Both the position numbers and the translations under genes were made by a program. Shown piece after piece: positions 23,201 to 30,287 of a stretch of DNA of 64,000 nt. The notes below the pieces were generated by a model that saw only the letters and a program-made list of their open reading frames with translations, searched no databases and had not been told where the DNA came from. Each line of letters starts with the position of its first letter. Positions within the stretch are counted from its first letter, which is position 1. Location: positions 1 to 64,000 of the forward strand of contig NZ_JBPPGG010000008.1 of the NCBI RefSeq assembly GCF_051304405.1, in the 5' to 3' direction. Source of the stretch: Pedomonas sp051304405 (GTDB lineage: Bacteria; Pseudomonadota; Alphaproteobacteria; Sphingomonadales; Sphingomonadaceae).

Positions 23201-26164
23201 ACCTACGTCGCCACGGTCAACGCCGCAGCAACCGGCTCCGTCGTCAACACGGTGGCGGGTGCAGGCGGGGACAATCCGTCCTGCGCGGGCGGCTGCTCGG
23301 TCACGACGCCGGTAATCGCGCCGGAGGTCTTCTTCTCCAAGATGGCGGTCACGTCCACTCCGGTGAAGGCGGGCGATGTCATCACCTATATGCTCACGAC
23401 GACGGTCTCGAATTCCATGACCACGTCGGATGTGGTGCTGCTGACCGACACGCTGGGCACGGGCCTCACCTTCAGGGAGGTCACCAACGCCGGGGCGTAC
23501 CAGGTGGATGCGTCTGGCGCGCCGGTGGTGAAATTCAGGCTGCCGCAGGGCACGGGCCCGGGCACCTATTCGGTCACCTATACGGCAACCGTCAATGGCG
23601 CGGCGAGCGGCGCGGTCAGCAACGTCGTGGTCGGCAGCGGCGCGGACAACCCGGTCTGCACCACCGCATGTGGCACCACCACGGCGGTTGAGGACGCAAC
23701 GGTTGTCTATGCCAAGACCGCCAGCACGACGGGCCCGGTAAAGGCGGGCGATGTCATCACCTATACGCTCACCACGACGGTCGCCAACTCCGTGACCACG
23801 TCGGACACGGTGCTGCTGACCGATACGCTGGGCACCGGCCTCGACTTCAAGGAGGTCACCAACGCCGGCGCGTACCAGGTGGATGCTTCGGGCGCACCGG
23901 TGGTGCGGTTCATCCTGCCGGCGGGCACGGGCCCCGGCACCTACGCGGTCACCTACACGGCGACCGTCAACGGCACGGCGAGTGGCGATGTCCGCAACAA
24001 CGTGGTTGGCAGCGGCGCGGACAACCCGGTCTGCCTCGACGTCTGCACCGTCAGGACTCCGGTGACAGGCCCGGTCATCCACATCGTCAAGTCGGCCGAT
24101 CCGGCGGCGGGCGAGACCGTGCAGGTGGGCGATACGATCACCTATGCGCTGACCGCCACCGTCTCCAACGGCGCGACCACCGAGCCGCTGGTGCTGGTGG
24201 ATACGCCCGATGCGGGCCTCACCATCACCGAGGTGCCGGAGCTCTGCGAAATAGCGAACGGCGTCATCACCTGCACGCTTCCGGCGGGCACGCCGGTGGG
24301 CGCGCACCGCCTGACCTACACGGCGACCGTCAACGCCGACGTGGGCGATACGGTCCGCAACCAGGTGACGGCGTCGGGCGGCGGCGCAGGCGCTCCCAGC
24401 TGCGATGTCTGTGCGGTGGAGCACAAGGTCGAGCAGCCGCTGGTACGCCTCGTCAAGACCGCGTCGGTTCGCGAGGTGAAGATCGGCGATCTCATCCGCT
24501 ACACGCTCTCGCTCGAGAATGTGAGCCAGCGCGACCTGATCGGCGGCAGCATCATCGACATCCCCCCGGCAGGCTTCACCTATGTGGAGGGCTCCCTGCG
24601 CGTCGTTGACAGCGACAACGCCGCGACCGTTTCCGGTCAGAGCCCGCTGCGCTTTGGCAGCATCGACCTCAGGGCCGGCGAGACGGCAACGCTCGTCTAC
24701 CTGATGCGGGTGGGCGCGGGTGTCCGCAAGGGCACCCATGTCAACCAGGCGCAGGTCTATGGCAGCGACAATGTGGCGGTCTCCAACCGGGCCACGGCGC
24801 AGGTTGAACTGGTGGCCGATCCGCTGCTGGATGACACCCTCATCTTCGGCACGGTATTCGACGACCGCGACGGCGACGGCTGGCAGGACAGCGCCGCGCT
24901 CACCGGCCTTTCCGTGAAGGGCGGCTTTGCGCCGGAGGCCTACATCCCTGGCTCGACGACGATCGATCGCGGCCAGGGCATGACGCCGGTGCCCGATGCC
25001 AGCGCGCCGCTGCTGCACGGGCTTCGCCTCGGCAGCCTCAGCGCCCGCCAGTCGGACGCCGATCCGGTGGAAAGGCATCGGATCGTGATCCGTCAGCGCC
25101 TGAGCGCGCTCGCCTTCACGGATGACTTCATCCTCACCAGCGATCAGGGCGTCACCGTCCGCATGAACGCGGCGGGTGAAACCCGGATCGAGAAAAGCGG
25201 CGAGGCAGCGAAGGGCCTGAATGCGGCCGAGCCGCGCGTCACGCGCCGGGTCGCGCAGGGCGAGGGCGGCTATGTGGTCGATTACATCATCGACAATGCC
25301 GGCATCGACGAGCGCGGCATTCCGGGTGTGCGCATTGCCTCGGTCGAAGGCCTCATCATGGAGACCGACCAGTTCGGCCGCTATCACCTTGAAGGCATCC
25401 CTGGCGGGGCCTGGGAGCGCGGCCGCAACTTCATCCTCAAGGTCGATCCCGCGACCCTGCCGGATGGGGCCACGTTCACCACGGCCAACCCGCTGCTGCG
25501 GCGCATCACGCCGGGCATTCCGGTGCGGTTCGACTGGGGCGTGAAGCTGCCCTCCGTCCATCTCGAAGGCACGCAGACGATCGAGCTGGAGCTGGGCAGC
25601 GTGGCCTTCGCCCCGGGCAGCGCGGAGATCCGGGAGAAGCATCTCCCGGCGATCGAGGCGATGGCGGCGAAACTTCGCGAGTTCAAGGGCGGCGAGGTGG
25701 TGATCGATGCCAGCGGCACCACCGAGGCACTGGCGTTCGAGCGCGCGGAGGCGGTGAAGGCAGCCCTGCTGCCGCGGCTGGACCCGGCCTCGGCGCCAAA
25801 CGTCAGGATCACCGCGCGCGGCCGGGTGGACGATCCGTCCGCGATGATCGTCGGCTTTGACGAGGGCGGCGCGCTGCTCGGCACCGTCCTGTTCGATACC
25901 GGCACGGCGGAAATTCGCCCCGAATTCGGGCCCCTGCTCGACCGCATGGCCGCGTGGCTCGCGCAGCAGGGCGGCGGCGCGGTCACCATCGTTGGCCACG
26001 CCGATGTTCGGGGTTCCTTTGAAGACAATACCGCGCTTGGCATGCGCCGCGCCCGGGCCGTCTACGACGCGCTCGCCGGCCGGCTTTCGCCCGACGTGCG
26101 CGCGAACATCCGGGTCGAGCAAACCGGCGACCCGGCCGCGGCAATCGGCACGCATGGCAAGTGA
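17273..26164 (+). CDS. Giant DUF11-repeat surface protein with C-terminal OmpA-like domains
   Basis: This 2963-residue protein appears to be exported and cell-surface or periplasm-spanning. Residues 30-53 form a hydrophobic signal segment ending APAQAQ. Residues about 60-290 form a beta-propeller-like domain of the DUF6923 type (IPTRMYRVNT, YGVDRPSGSNIRLLRIG). From about 293 to 2515 there are some 18 DUF11-type beta-sandwich repeats: two divergent ones, 14 very similar ones of 120-125 residues, then two divergent ones. Each similar repeat has a core such as VKAGDVITYTLT, LTDTLGTGL and PAGTPVGTYSVTYTATVN. Most have paired Cys (SCTGSC). Residues about 2523-2760 carry an SdrD/CarboxypepD-like segment with FDDRDGDGWQD and TDQFGRYHLEGIPGG. 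Two OmpA-like domains follow from about 2762 and 2868; the second has VLFDTGTAEIRPEF and GHADVRGSFEDN. OmpA domains bind peptidoglycan in known families. It is followed after 11 bases by an outer-membrane barrel gene, so the two probably act together. Adhesion or surface-layer function is inference. Confidence 0.85.
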   Translation: MVRAGFATLDGVVSHVLTAAEQVSKGLQAFLFLLIAGAVLLRSLLVPAPAQAQTTVQPFEGCTSDVYLAQNIPTRMYRVNTATNPFSYPALGSTTHSAGYNAIAFNPADKYIYGVDRPSGSNIRLLRIGRYGGYQVVGTITGGNINVPTTYPASGEIGADGYYYIKHNAATDGALYRVNLSTRAATRINMSQARASADLAWYNGKLYAHDSSNDRLYTINPSNGQVQVIGSTGVSGTFGALVSASNGVFGIRNEGGFYQFNLQTGKATLISSSPATSNNDGAKCYSTPLQFGADLSITKTDNTTYYTPGTSTTYSIVVRNNGPFGVQGAIVNDPLPSGITSASWTCGSATNGGVCGQASGTGGISNVAVDLPVNATVTFTMTMQIPSSFTGDLTNKATVTAPETALDSNQSNNTATDKDVGVRISKALFAENGSVSGQAEPGEELTYRITLTNTGTSAATNYSLVDTLDANTTFVSASNGGTHSSGTVTWSNLSVPAGGSLTLTVVVQVKNALPASARTITNIARNPKQSTPSCPSAQCVVTPLAPKVTFSKTSNATQAKVGDVIRYTLTATVANGTTNNALTLTDTLGTGLTFKEVTSAGAFTADTSGAPVLTFTLPAGRAPGTYSVSYTATVNEDATGTVTNTVVGAGGDNPSCTGSCTTTATIIAPQVTFAKSADTAGPVKVGDVITYTITTTVSNSMTTSDVVLLTDTLGTGLTFTEVVDQGAYTVNQINASVVEFRLPPSMGPGTYPITYKATVNASASGEVSNAVVGSGADAPSCTTGCGTTTVVQDTAVTYTKTASTSGPVKAGDVITYTLSATVEYASTKNELTLTDTLGEGLDFGTVTNAGAFTCNAESPLICTLPAGRPVGTYSLTYTAIVKDDASGSVTNAVVGTGDDNPSCTGSCSTTTPVADPVITYAKTSSATQAKVGDVITYTLTATIADAATNNVLTLTDMPGEGLEITDVTDAGDFTCTSGSTLICTLPAGTPVGTYSLTYTATVKENASGTVTNTVVGMGGNPTCAGSCAITTPVVDPAVTYAKSASTSGPVKAGDVITYTLMATVADAATKNTLTLTDTLGAGLDFTAVTSAGEFTCTAGNPLVCTLPAGTPAGSYSITYTATVNASASGSVTNAVVGTGGDSPACSGTCTTTATVDNPTVTYTKSANATQVRVGDVVTYTLKATVANAATKNVLTLTDTLGAGLTFNAVTSAGAFNCTAGNPLVCTLPVGTPAGTYSVTYTATVNASASGSVSNAVVGAGGDNPTCAGSCTTTATIIAPQVTFSKTASTSGPVKAGDVITYTLTTTIANAKTTSDVVLLTDTLGAGLEFTAVTNAGAYSVDASGAPVVKFRLPAGTGPGTYSVTYTATVKASASGTVSNVVVGSGGDHPSCTTGCSTTTTVQDPAVTYAKSASTSGPVKAGDVITYTLTAKVENAATKNALTLTDTLGEGLDFTTITDAGAYSVDVSGAPMVRFTLPAGTPAGTYAVTYTATVTDSAAGSVVNSVVGTGGDHPTCSGTCATTTPVADPVVTYAKSANATQVKVGDVITYTLTATVADGATRNMLTLTDTLGAGLDFTAVVSTGPFICTPANPLVCTLPPGTPVGSYSVVYTATVNASASGTVTNAVVGTGGDNPACSGSCTTTANVVAPEVLFSKTASTAGPVKAGDVITYTLTTTISNSKTTSDVVLLTDTLGTGLTFKEVTNAGAYTVDASDAPVVRFRLPEGTGPGTYSVTYTATVNTTASGTVANVVVGSGADSPSCTTSCGTTTSVANPSVTYAKAASTAGPVQAGDVITYTLTVTVANAATRNVLTLTDTLGTGLDLDSVTDAGAFTCTVTAPLMCTLPAGTPVGTYEVTYTAVVNGGASDVVTNAVVGAGGDNPLCSGICSTTTTVADPTVTYSKSANATQVKVGDAITYTLRVNVAGAATKDVLTLTDTLGAGLTFNAVTSPGAFTCTGSSTLVCTLPAGTPVGTYEVTYVATVNAAATGSVVNTVAGAGGDNPSCAGGCSVTTPVIAPEVFFSKMAVTSTPVKAGDVITYMLTTTVSNSMTTSDVVLLTDTLGTGLTFREVTNAGAYQVDASGAPVVKFRLPQGTGPGTYSVTYTATVNGAASGAVSNVVVGSGADNPVCTTACGTTTAVEDATVVYAKTASTTGPVKAGDVITYTLTTTVANSVTTSDTVLLTDTLGTGLDFKEVTNAGAYQVDASGAPVVRFILPAGTGPGTYAVTYTATVNGTASGDVRNNVVGSGADNPVCLDVCTVRTPVTGPVIHIVKSADPAAGETVQVGDTITYALTATVSNGATTEPLVLVDTPDAGLTITEVPELCEIANGVITCTLPAGTPVGAHRLTYTATVNADVGDTVRNQVTASGGGAGAPSCDVCAVEHKVEQPLVRLVKTASVREVKIGDLIRYTLSLENVSQRDLIGGSIIDIPPAGFTYVEGSLRVVDSDNAATVSGQSPLRFGSIDLRAGETATLVYLMRVGAGVRKGTHVNQAQVYGSDNVAVSNRATAQVELVADPLLDDTLIFGTVFDDRDGDGWQDSAALTGLSVKGGFAPEAYIPGSTTIDRGQGMTPVPDASAPLLHGLRLGSLSARQSDADPVERHRIVIRQRLSALAFTDDFILTSDQGVTVRMNAAGETRIEKSGEAAKGLNAAEPRVTRRVAQGEGGYVVDYIIDNAGIDERGIPGVRIASVEGLIMETDQFGRYHLEGIPGGAWERGRNFILKVDPATLPDGATFTTANPLLRRITPGIPVRFDWGVKLPSVHLEGTQTIELELGSVAFAPGSAEIREKHLPAIEAMAAKLREFKGGEVVIDASGTTEALAFERAEAVKAALLPRLDPASAPNVRITARGRVDDPSAMIVGFDEGGALLGTVLFDTGTAEIRPEFGPLLDRMAAWLAQQGGGAVTIVGHADVRGSFEDNTALGMRRARAVYDALAGRLSPDVRANIRVEQTGDPAAAIGTHGK
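18914..24440 (+). repeat. Tandem 360-377 bp repeats encoding DUF11 units, with three-unit higher order
   Basis: Fifteen successive units start near 18914, 19283, 19658, 20023, 20383, 20749, 21113, 21488, 21859, 22222, 22599, 22963, 23326, 23702 and 24077. The first 14 are closely similar. Three subtypes are readable. N has SNATQ/SANATQ and a short VGDV start. T contains TTSDVVLLTDTL and is preceded by IAPQ or APE; it is about 375 bp. S has STSGPVKAG and N-A-A-T-K-N; it is about 365 bp. The order is N T S, N S, N T S, N T S, N T T. The last T has an S-type front. The pattern implies duplication of three-unit blocks of about 1.1 kb. Confidence 0.85.
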
Positions 26165-26175
26165 GGGGGTGGGTC

Positions 26176-29100
26176 ATGAAAAAGTGTTTGATCAAACTCG
26201 GCCTCTCCACACTGCTCACCGGGGTGTCGCTTCAGGCTCTGGCGCAAGACCAGGCGGGCGCGGCTCTGGCTCCGTCCGAAACCGCCGCTGACGACGACGG
26301 CCTGGTGTTCCGTCTGCGCACGCGCAGCTCGGCGCGGCCGGTGACAACCGGCACCCATGCGGGCTCGTCGTCTGGGGAGCTTGAGCCCGACCGGCGGGCG
26401 ACGGTTGCGGTGGAGCCGGCGGGCAAGGCAACGGCGCTCGGCAAGTTCTCGGTCTCGCTGCCCAATGGCGGCGCCATCTGGGCGACGGAAGACCCGACGC
26501 TCGGCCAGCCCGAGCTGTCCGTGTCCGCGCCTTCGATGGTGGCCTATGACGGCAAACGGATCGTCGATCCGGTCCAGTTCTTCGTGCGCGGCAACTATCC
26601 CGGCTTCATCCGCAAGATGGAGATTTCGGTCTACCGCAGCACCGACACGGATCTGGTCGAACCGCTGGCGGTCATCCCGCTGGAGGTTGCCGCCGTCACC
26701 CAGGCCCACTGGGATGGCGCGCTTCCCGGGAAATACCGGTTCCGCACGGGCGACGCGCTGATCTACGTGCTGCGCGCCTATGGGGCGAACGGGGCGTTCG
26801 ACGAGACCATCCAGCGGACCATCCAGCTGGCGCGGCCCGAGGACGTGGCACGCAACAATCAATTGCTGCGCAACACCATCGAGAAGACGATGGGCACGGC
26901 GCTGACGACCGACCAGGCGCGGGCGCAGAACCTTCTCAACGACGTGTTCGGCAGCAATGGCCTGCGTCAGCAGAACATCACCATTCGCGGCTCGCGCATC
27001 CGCATCCATGGCCGCAATCTGCCGGAGAACACGCAGCTCACCATCAACGGGGAATCCTACCCCGTCGATCTGGAGCGCAAGTTCGTTGCCGAATACCTGG
27101 TGCCCATTGGCCGCCACGCGTTCGACATCGCGCTCAAGGGCAATACCGGTGGCGAGACTGAGCAGCATCACCGGCTCGAAGTGGAGGTGACGGGGCGCTA
27201 TTTCTTCGGCGTCGGTCTTGCGGACCTGACGCTGTCCACCAGTGACGCCTCCGGCTCGGTCGAGCCGCTTGCGGTGGATGACCGCGTCACCGACGACTTC
27301 CTCTCTGAAGGGCGTCTGGCGTTCTACATCAAATCCAAGCTCGGCGGGCGCTATCTGGTCACGGCCCATGCGGACACGACCGAGCGCGAGATCGGCGAGC
27401 TGTTCAAGGGCTTCGGCAAGGCCGATCCGCAGGATGTGTTCCGGCGGCTCGATCCCGATCTCTACTATCCCGTCTATGGCGATGACTCGACCACCTATCG
27501 GGACGTGGACACGATGGGGCGGTTTTATCTGCGCGTGGACTGGGACAGGAACCAGGCGCTGTGGGGCAACTACCAGACGGGCCTCACCGGCACGGATTAC
27601 GCGCAGTATGTCCGCTCGCTGTATGGCGCGGCGCTCAACCTGCGCTCGAACGCCACCAATCCGTGGGGCGAAGCGAAGTCCGAGTTCCGCGCGTTCGGGT
27701 CGCAGGCCCAGTCCGCGCCGGGTCACAACGAATTCATCGGCACGGGCGGCAGTCTGTATTATCTGAAGCACACCGACCTGCTGCCGGGCTCGGACGTGGT
27801 GTATCTGGAAATCCGCGACCGCACCACCGGCCGTCCGCAAAAGCGCGTCCAGCTCACGCGCGGCGCGGACTATGAGATCGACGAGCTGCAGGGCCGCATC
27901 ATCCTCACGCGCCCGCTTGCCCAGATCACCCGCGAGAACATGCCGTCGCTGACGCGCGATGCGCCGCTCGACGGCTACGAGCAGCGCTTGATTGTGGATT
28001 ACGAGTGGGTGCCGTCCAACTTCGACAGCGACGAGACCACCCTTGGCCTGCGCGGAAAGCACTGGCTGGGCGACCATATCGGCATCGGCGCGACCTATAT
28101 CGACGAAAACCGGGCGGGTGAGGACTACACCCTCTACGGCAGCGACATCACCTTGCAGGCGGGGCGGGGCACGTACCTCAAGGGCGAGTTCGTCCGCACC
28201 GAAGCGCTGGCCGCGCCCACGTTCTTCTCGACCAACGGCGGTTTCGATTTCACCCGCCTGAACGGCACCGGCCCTCAGGAGGGAGAGGCGAAGTCCCTCG
28301 AAGCACGGGTCAATTTCACCGAGCTGGGCTGGGTGGCGCTGGACTGGAGCGCGGCCGGCTGGTGGCGGGAGACGGACGCTGGCTATTCCACCAGCCGTTA
28401 CAACACCGGCCTGCCCACCACCGAGTATGGCGGCGAGGTGCTTGGGCAGATCACCGAAAACCTGGGCATCTATGCGCGCTTCAGCAAGGCGGAGCAGGGG
28501 GCGAATGCGCTCGTGCAGGCGCAGGGCAGTCTTGACTGGCGGATCGATGACAACAACAGCCTCGCCGCGGAGATCCGCCGGGTGGACGAGCAGTCCGTCT
28601 ATGCGGACGCCGCCGGTACGCTCGGCGCGCTGAAATACACCCGCCGCATCGGCGCCAACGTTGATCTCTATGCGCAGGGCCAGCTCACGCTCGACGATGA
28701 CCACGGACGTTATCGCAGAAATGACATGGTGCTGGCGGGCGGGCGCTATTTGTTTGGCGACCAGTCCTCGATCGGCGCGGAGGTCGGCACCGGCGACCGG
28801 GGCGACGCCGCGACCATCAACGCGGAATACAGGCTGGCGCCGGATCACAGCGTGTATGGCGCCTACACCTATTCGACCGACACCACGGAATACGAGAACC
28901 TGCTGAATCCCAGCCGTCAGAATGGCTGGACGGTCGGTCAGCGCTGGCGGCTGTCCAACCAGGTCAACGTGTTCAACGAAAGCCAGCATCTGAAGGAGGC
29001 AACCCAATCCGGCATTGCCCATACCTACGGACTGGATTTCTATCCGGCGCAGGGCTGGAGCACCGGCGTCACCTTCCAGACCGGCGAGCTTCGCAACGAG

Positions 29101-29835
29101 ACCGGCGGCATTGTCGACCGGCGGGCGGTGAGCGTGCGTCTTGGCCGCACGTCGCTGGACACCGACTGGCAGAGCAAGTTTGAGTGGCGCAAGGACACCG
29201 GCGCGGAGCGGCGCGAGCAGTGGGTGACCACCAACCGCATCATCCACAAGCTGAACGAAAGCTGGCGTATCGCGGCCCGGTTCAACTACTCCGATACGGA
29301 TGACGCGAACAATCCGCTGGCGGGCGCGAAGTTCATCGAGACCAATCTGGGCTTTGCCTGGCGGCCGTGGAACAGCACACGCTGGGGCGTGTTTGGCCGC
29401 TACACCTATCTCTATGATCTCGCCACCCTGGCGCAGGTGGGCGGTGCGGACTACGACCAGAAATCGCAGATCGTCTCGCTTGAGGGCGTCTTCCGGCTGG
29501 ACCGTCACTGGGAGGTGGCCGCCAAGACGGCGCGGCGCGAGGGCAAGGTGCGCATGGGGCGCGGCAGTGGCGACTGGTATGACTCCGCCACCACCTTCCT
29601 CGCCGGTCAGGTGCGCTACGAGGTGCTGTCAAAGTGGCATGCGCTGGCCGAATATCGCGTTCTGGATGTGGATAAAGGCGGCACCAAACACGGCTTCCTT
29701 GTCGGCGTGGACCGCGATGTCGCCCGGAATTTCCGGATCGGTGTCGGTTACAACTTCACCGAGTTCAGCGACGACCTGACCGACTTCGACTACGACCACC
29801 GCGGCTTCTTCATCAACCTGGTCGGCATGTTCTGA
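26176..29835 (+). CDS. Large outer-membrane beta-barrel protein partnering the DUF11/OmpA giant
   Basis: This protein of about 1219 residues has a clear signal peptide (MKKCLIKLGLSTLLTGVSLQALAQ). Then come Ig-like or POTRA-like N-terminal domains with IHGRNLPENTQLTINGESYPV and LAFYIKSKLGGRYLVTAHADT. A long C-terminal barrel follows, with alternating aromatic strands such as YGAYTYSTDTTEYENLL and IGVGYNFTEFSDDLTDFDY. It ends in Phe (LVGMF), the standard outer-membrane assembly signal. I chose the ATG at 26176, which has GAGGGGG 6 bases upstream; a GTG at 26161 would add five residues. It follows the giant gene by 11 bases. It has no TonB box or plug domain that I can see, so it is not a classical TonB receptor. 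A role in exporting or anchoring the giant protein is inference. Confidence 0.75.
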   Translation: MKKCLIKLGLSTLLTGVSLQALAQDQAGAALAPSETAADDDGLVFRLRTRSSARPVTTGTHAGSSSGELEPDRRATVAVEPAGKATALGKFSVSLPNGGAIWATEDPTLGQPELSVSAPSMVAYDGKRIVDPVQFFVRGNYPGFIRKMEISVYRSTDTDLVEPLAVIPLEVAAVTQAHWDGALPGKYRFRTGDALIYVLRAYGANGAFDETIQRTIQLARPEDVARNNQLLRNTIEKTMGTALTTDQARAQNLLNDVFGSNGLRQQNITIRGSRIRIHGRNLPENTQLTINGESYPVDLERKFVAEYLVPIGRHAFDIALKGNTGGETEQHHRLEVEVTGRYFFGVGLADLTLSTSDASGSVEPLAVDDRVTDDFLSEGRLAFYIKSKLGGRYLVTAHADTTEREIGELFKGFGKADPQDVFRRLDPDLYYPVYGDDSTTYRDVDTMGRFYLRVDWDRNQALWGNYQTGLTGTDYAQYVRSLYGAALNLRSNATNPWGEAKSEFRAFGSQAQSAPGHNEFIGTGGSLYYLKHTDLLPGSDVVYLEIRDRTTGRPQKRVQLTRGADYEIDELQGRIILTRPLAQITRENMPSLTRDAPLDGYEQRLIVDYEWVPSNFDSDETTLGLRGKHWLGDHIGIGATYIDENRAGEDYTLYGSDITLQAGRGTYLKGEFVRTEALAAPTFFSTNGGFDFTRLNGTGPQEGEAKSLEARVNFTELGWVALDWSAAGWWRETDAGYSTSRYNTGLPTTEYGGEVLGQITENLGIYARFSKAEQGANALVQAQGSLDWRIDDNNSLAAEIRRVDEQSVYADAAGTLGALKYTRRIGANVDLYAQGQLTLDDDHGRYRRNDMVLAGGRYLFGDQSSIGAEVGTGDRGDAATINAEYRLAPDHSVYGAYTYSTDTTEYENLLNPSRQNGWTVGQRWRLSNQVNVFNESQHLKEATQSGIAHTYGLDFYPAQGWSTGVTFQTGELRNETGGIVDRRAVSVRLGRTSLDTDWQSKFEWRKDTGAERREQWVTTNRIIHKLNESWRIAARFNYSDTDDANNPLAGAKFIETNLGFAWRPWNSTRWGVFGRYTYLYDLATLAQVGGADYDQKSQIVSLEGVFRLDRHWEVAAKTARREGKVRMGRGSGDWYDSATTFLAGQVRYEVLSKWHALAEYRVLDVDKGGTKHGFLVGVDRDVARNFRIGVGYNFTEFSDDLTDFDYDHRGFFINLVGMF

Positions 29836-30287
29836 TGCCGGCGGATGTATTTTGATGACGTTACTGCGGAGGGTCCGTTGGCGGGCGTGTGCTTGGCGTG
29901 TGGGCTGTGCGTGACCCGGCAGGAGGGAATCTTCATGTCTTGTATCGGGACGCCGTGACGCCGAGCGACACGGCGCGAACCTGACCATTCATCGCTACCA
30001 ATATTTTAACCAGACGGCCTGCGGCGATCGCAGCGGGCGCGGCTGCGCTCCGGGACTCCGGGCCGCGCGCTGCCGCCACTTGCGCGGCAACTCCTTTGGT
30101 TTCTGCGGCTTGCCCCGTCGTGCGGCAAGTATCGGGCGGACGGAATTTAGTAAAACCGACCAACGAAAATGACCGGACAAATAGCTCCGAACAATTCATC
30201 AGTTCTGCCGATTACTCTGAGCAGGAAAATTCGTTGGATCGCAGACATCAATGCATCGAATATAACGCCACGTTTCACGAGGGGACT
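29836..30287. other. Intergenic stretch upstream of katG
   Basis: About 450 bases are without a convincing gene. The last 120 bases before katG are richer in A and T and probably hold its promoter. I see no certain OxyR site. Confidence 0.5.

Noticed and set aside
21356..26155. A 1599-codon minus-strand frame
   Set aside because: It is antisense to the DUF11 repeats; the high G+C and repetition remove stops. The plus-strand protein has clear domains.
26161..26175. GTG start at 26161 for the barrel protein
   Set aside because: The ATG at 26176 has a better-spaced GAGGGGG ribosome site and a normal signal peptide.
26062..29508. A 1148-codon minus-strand frame
   Set aside because: It is antisense to the outer-membrane barrel gene, with no recognisable domain.
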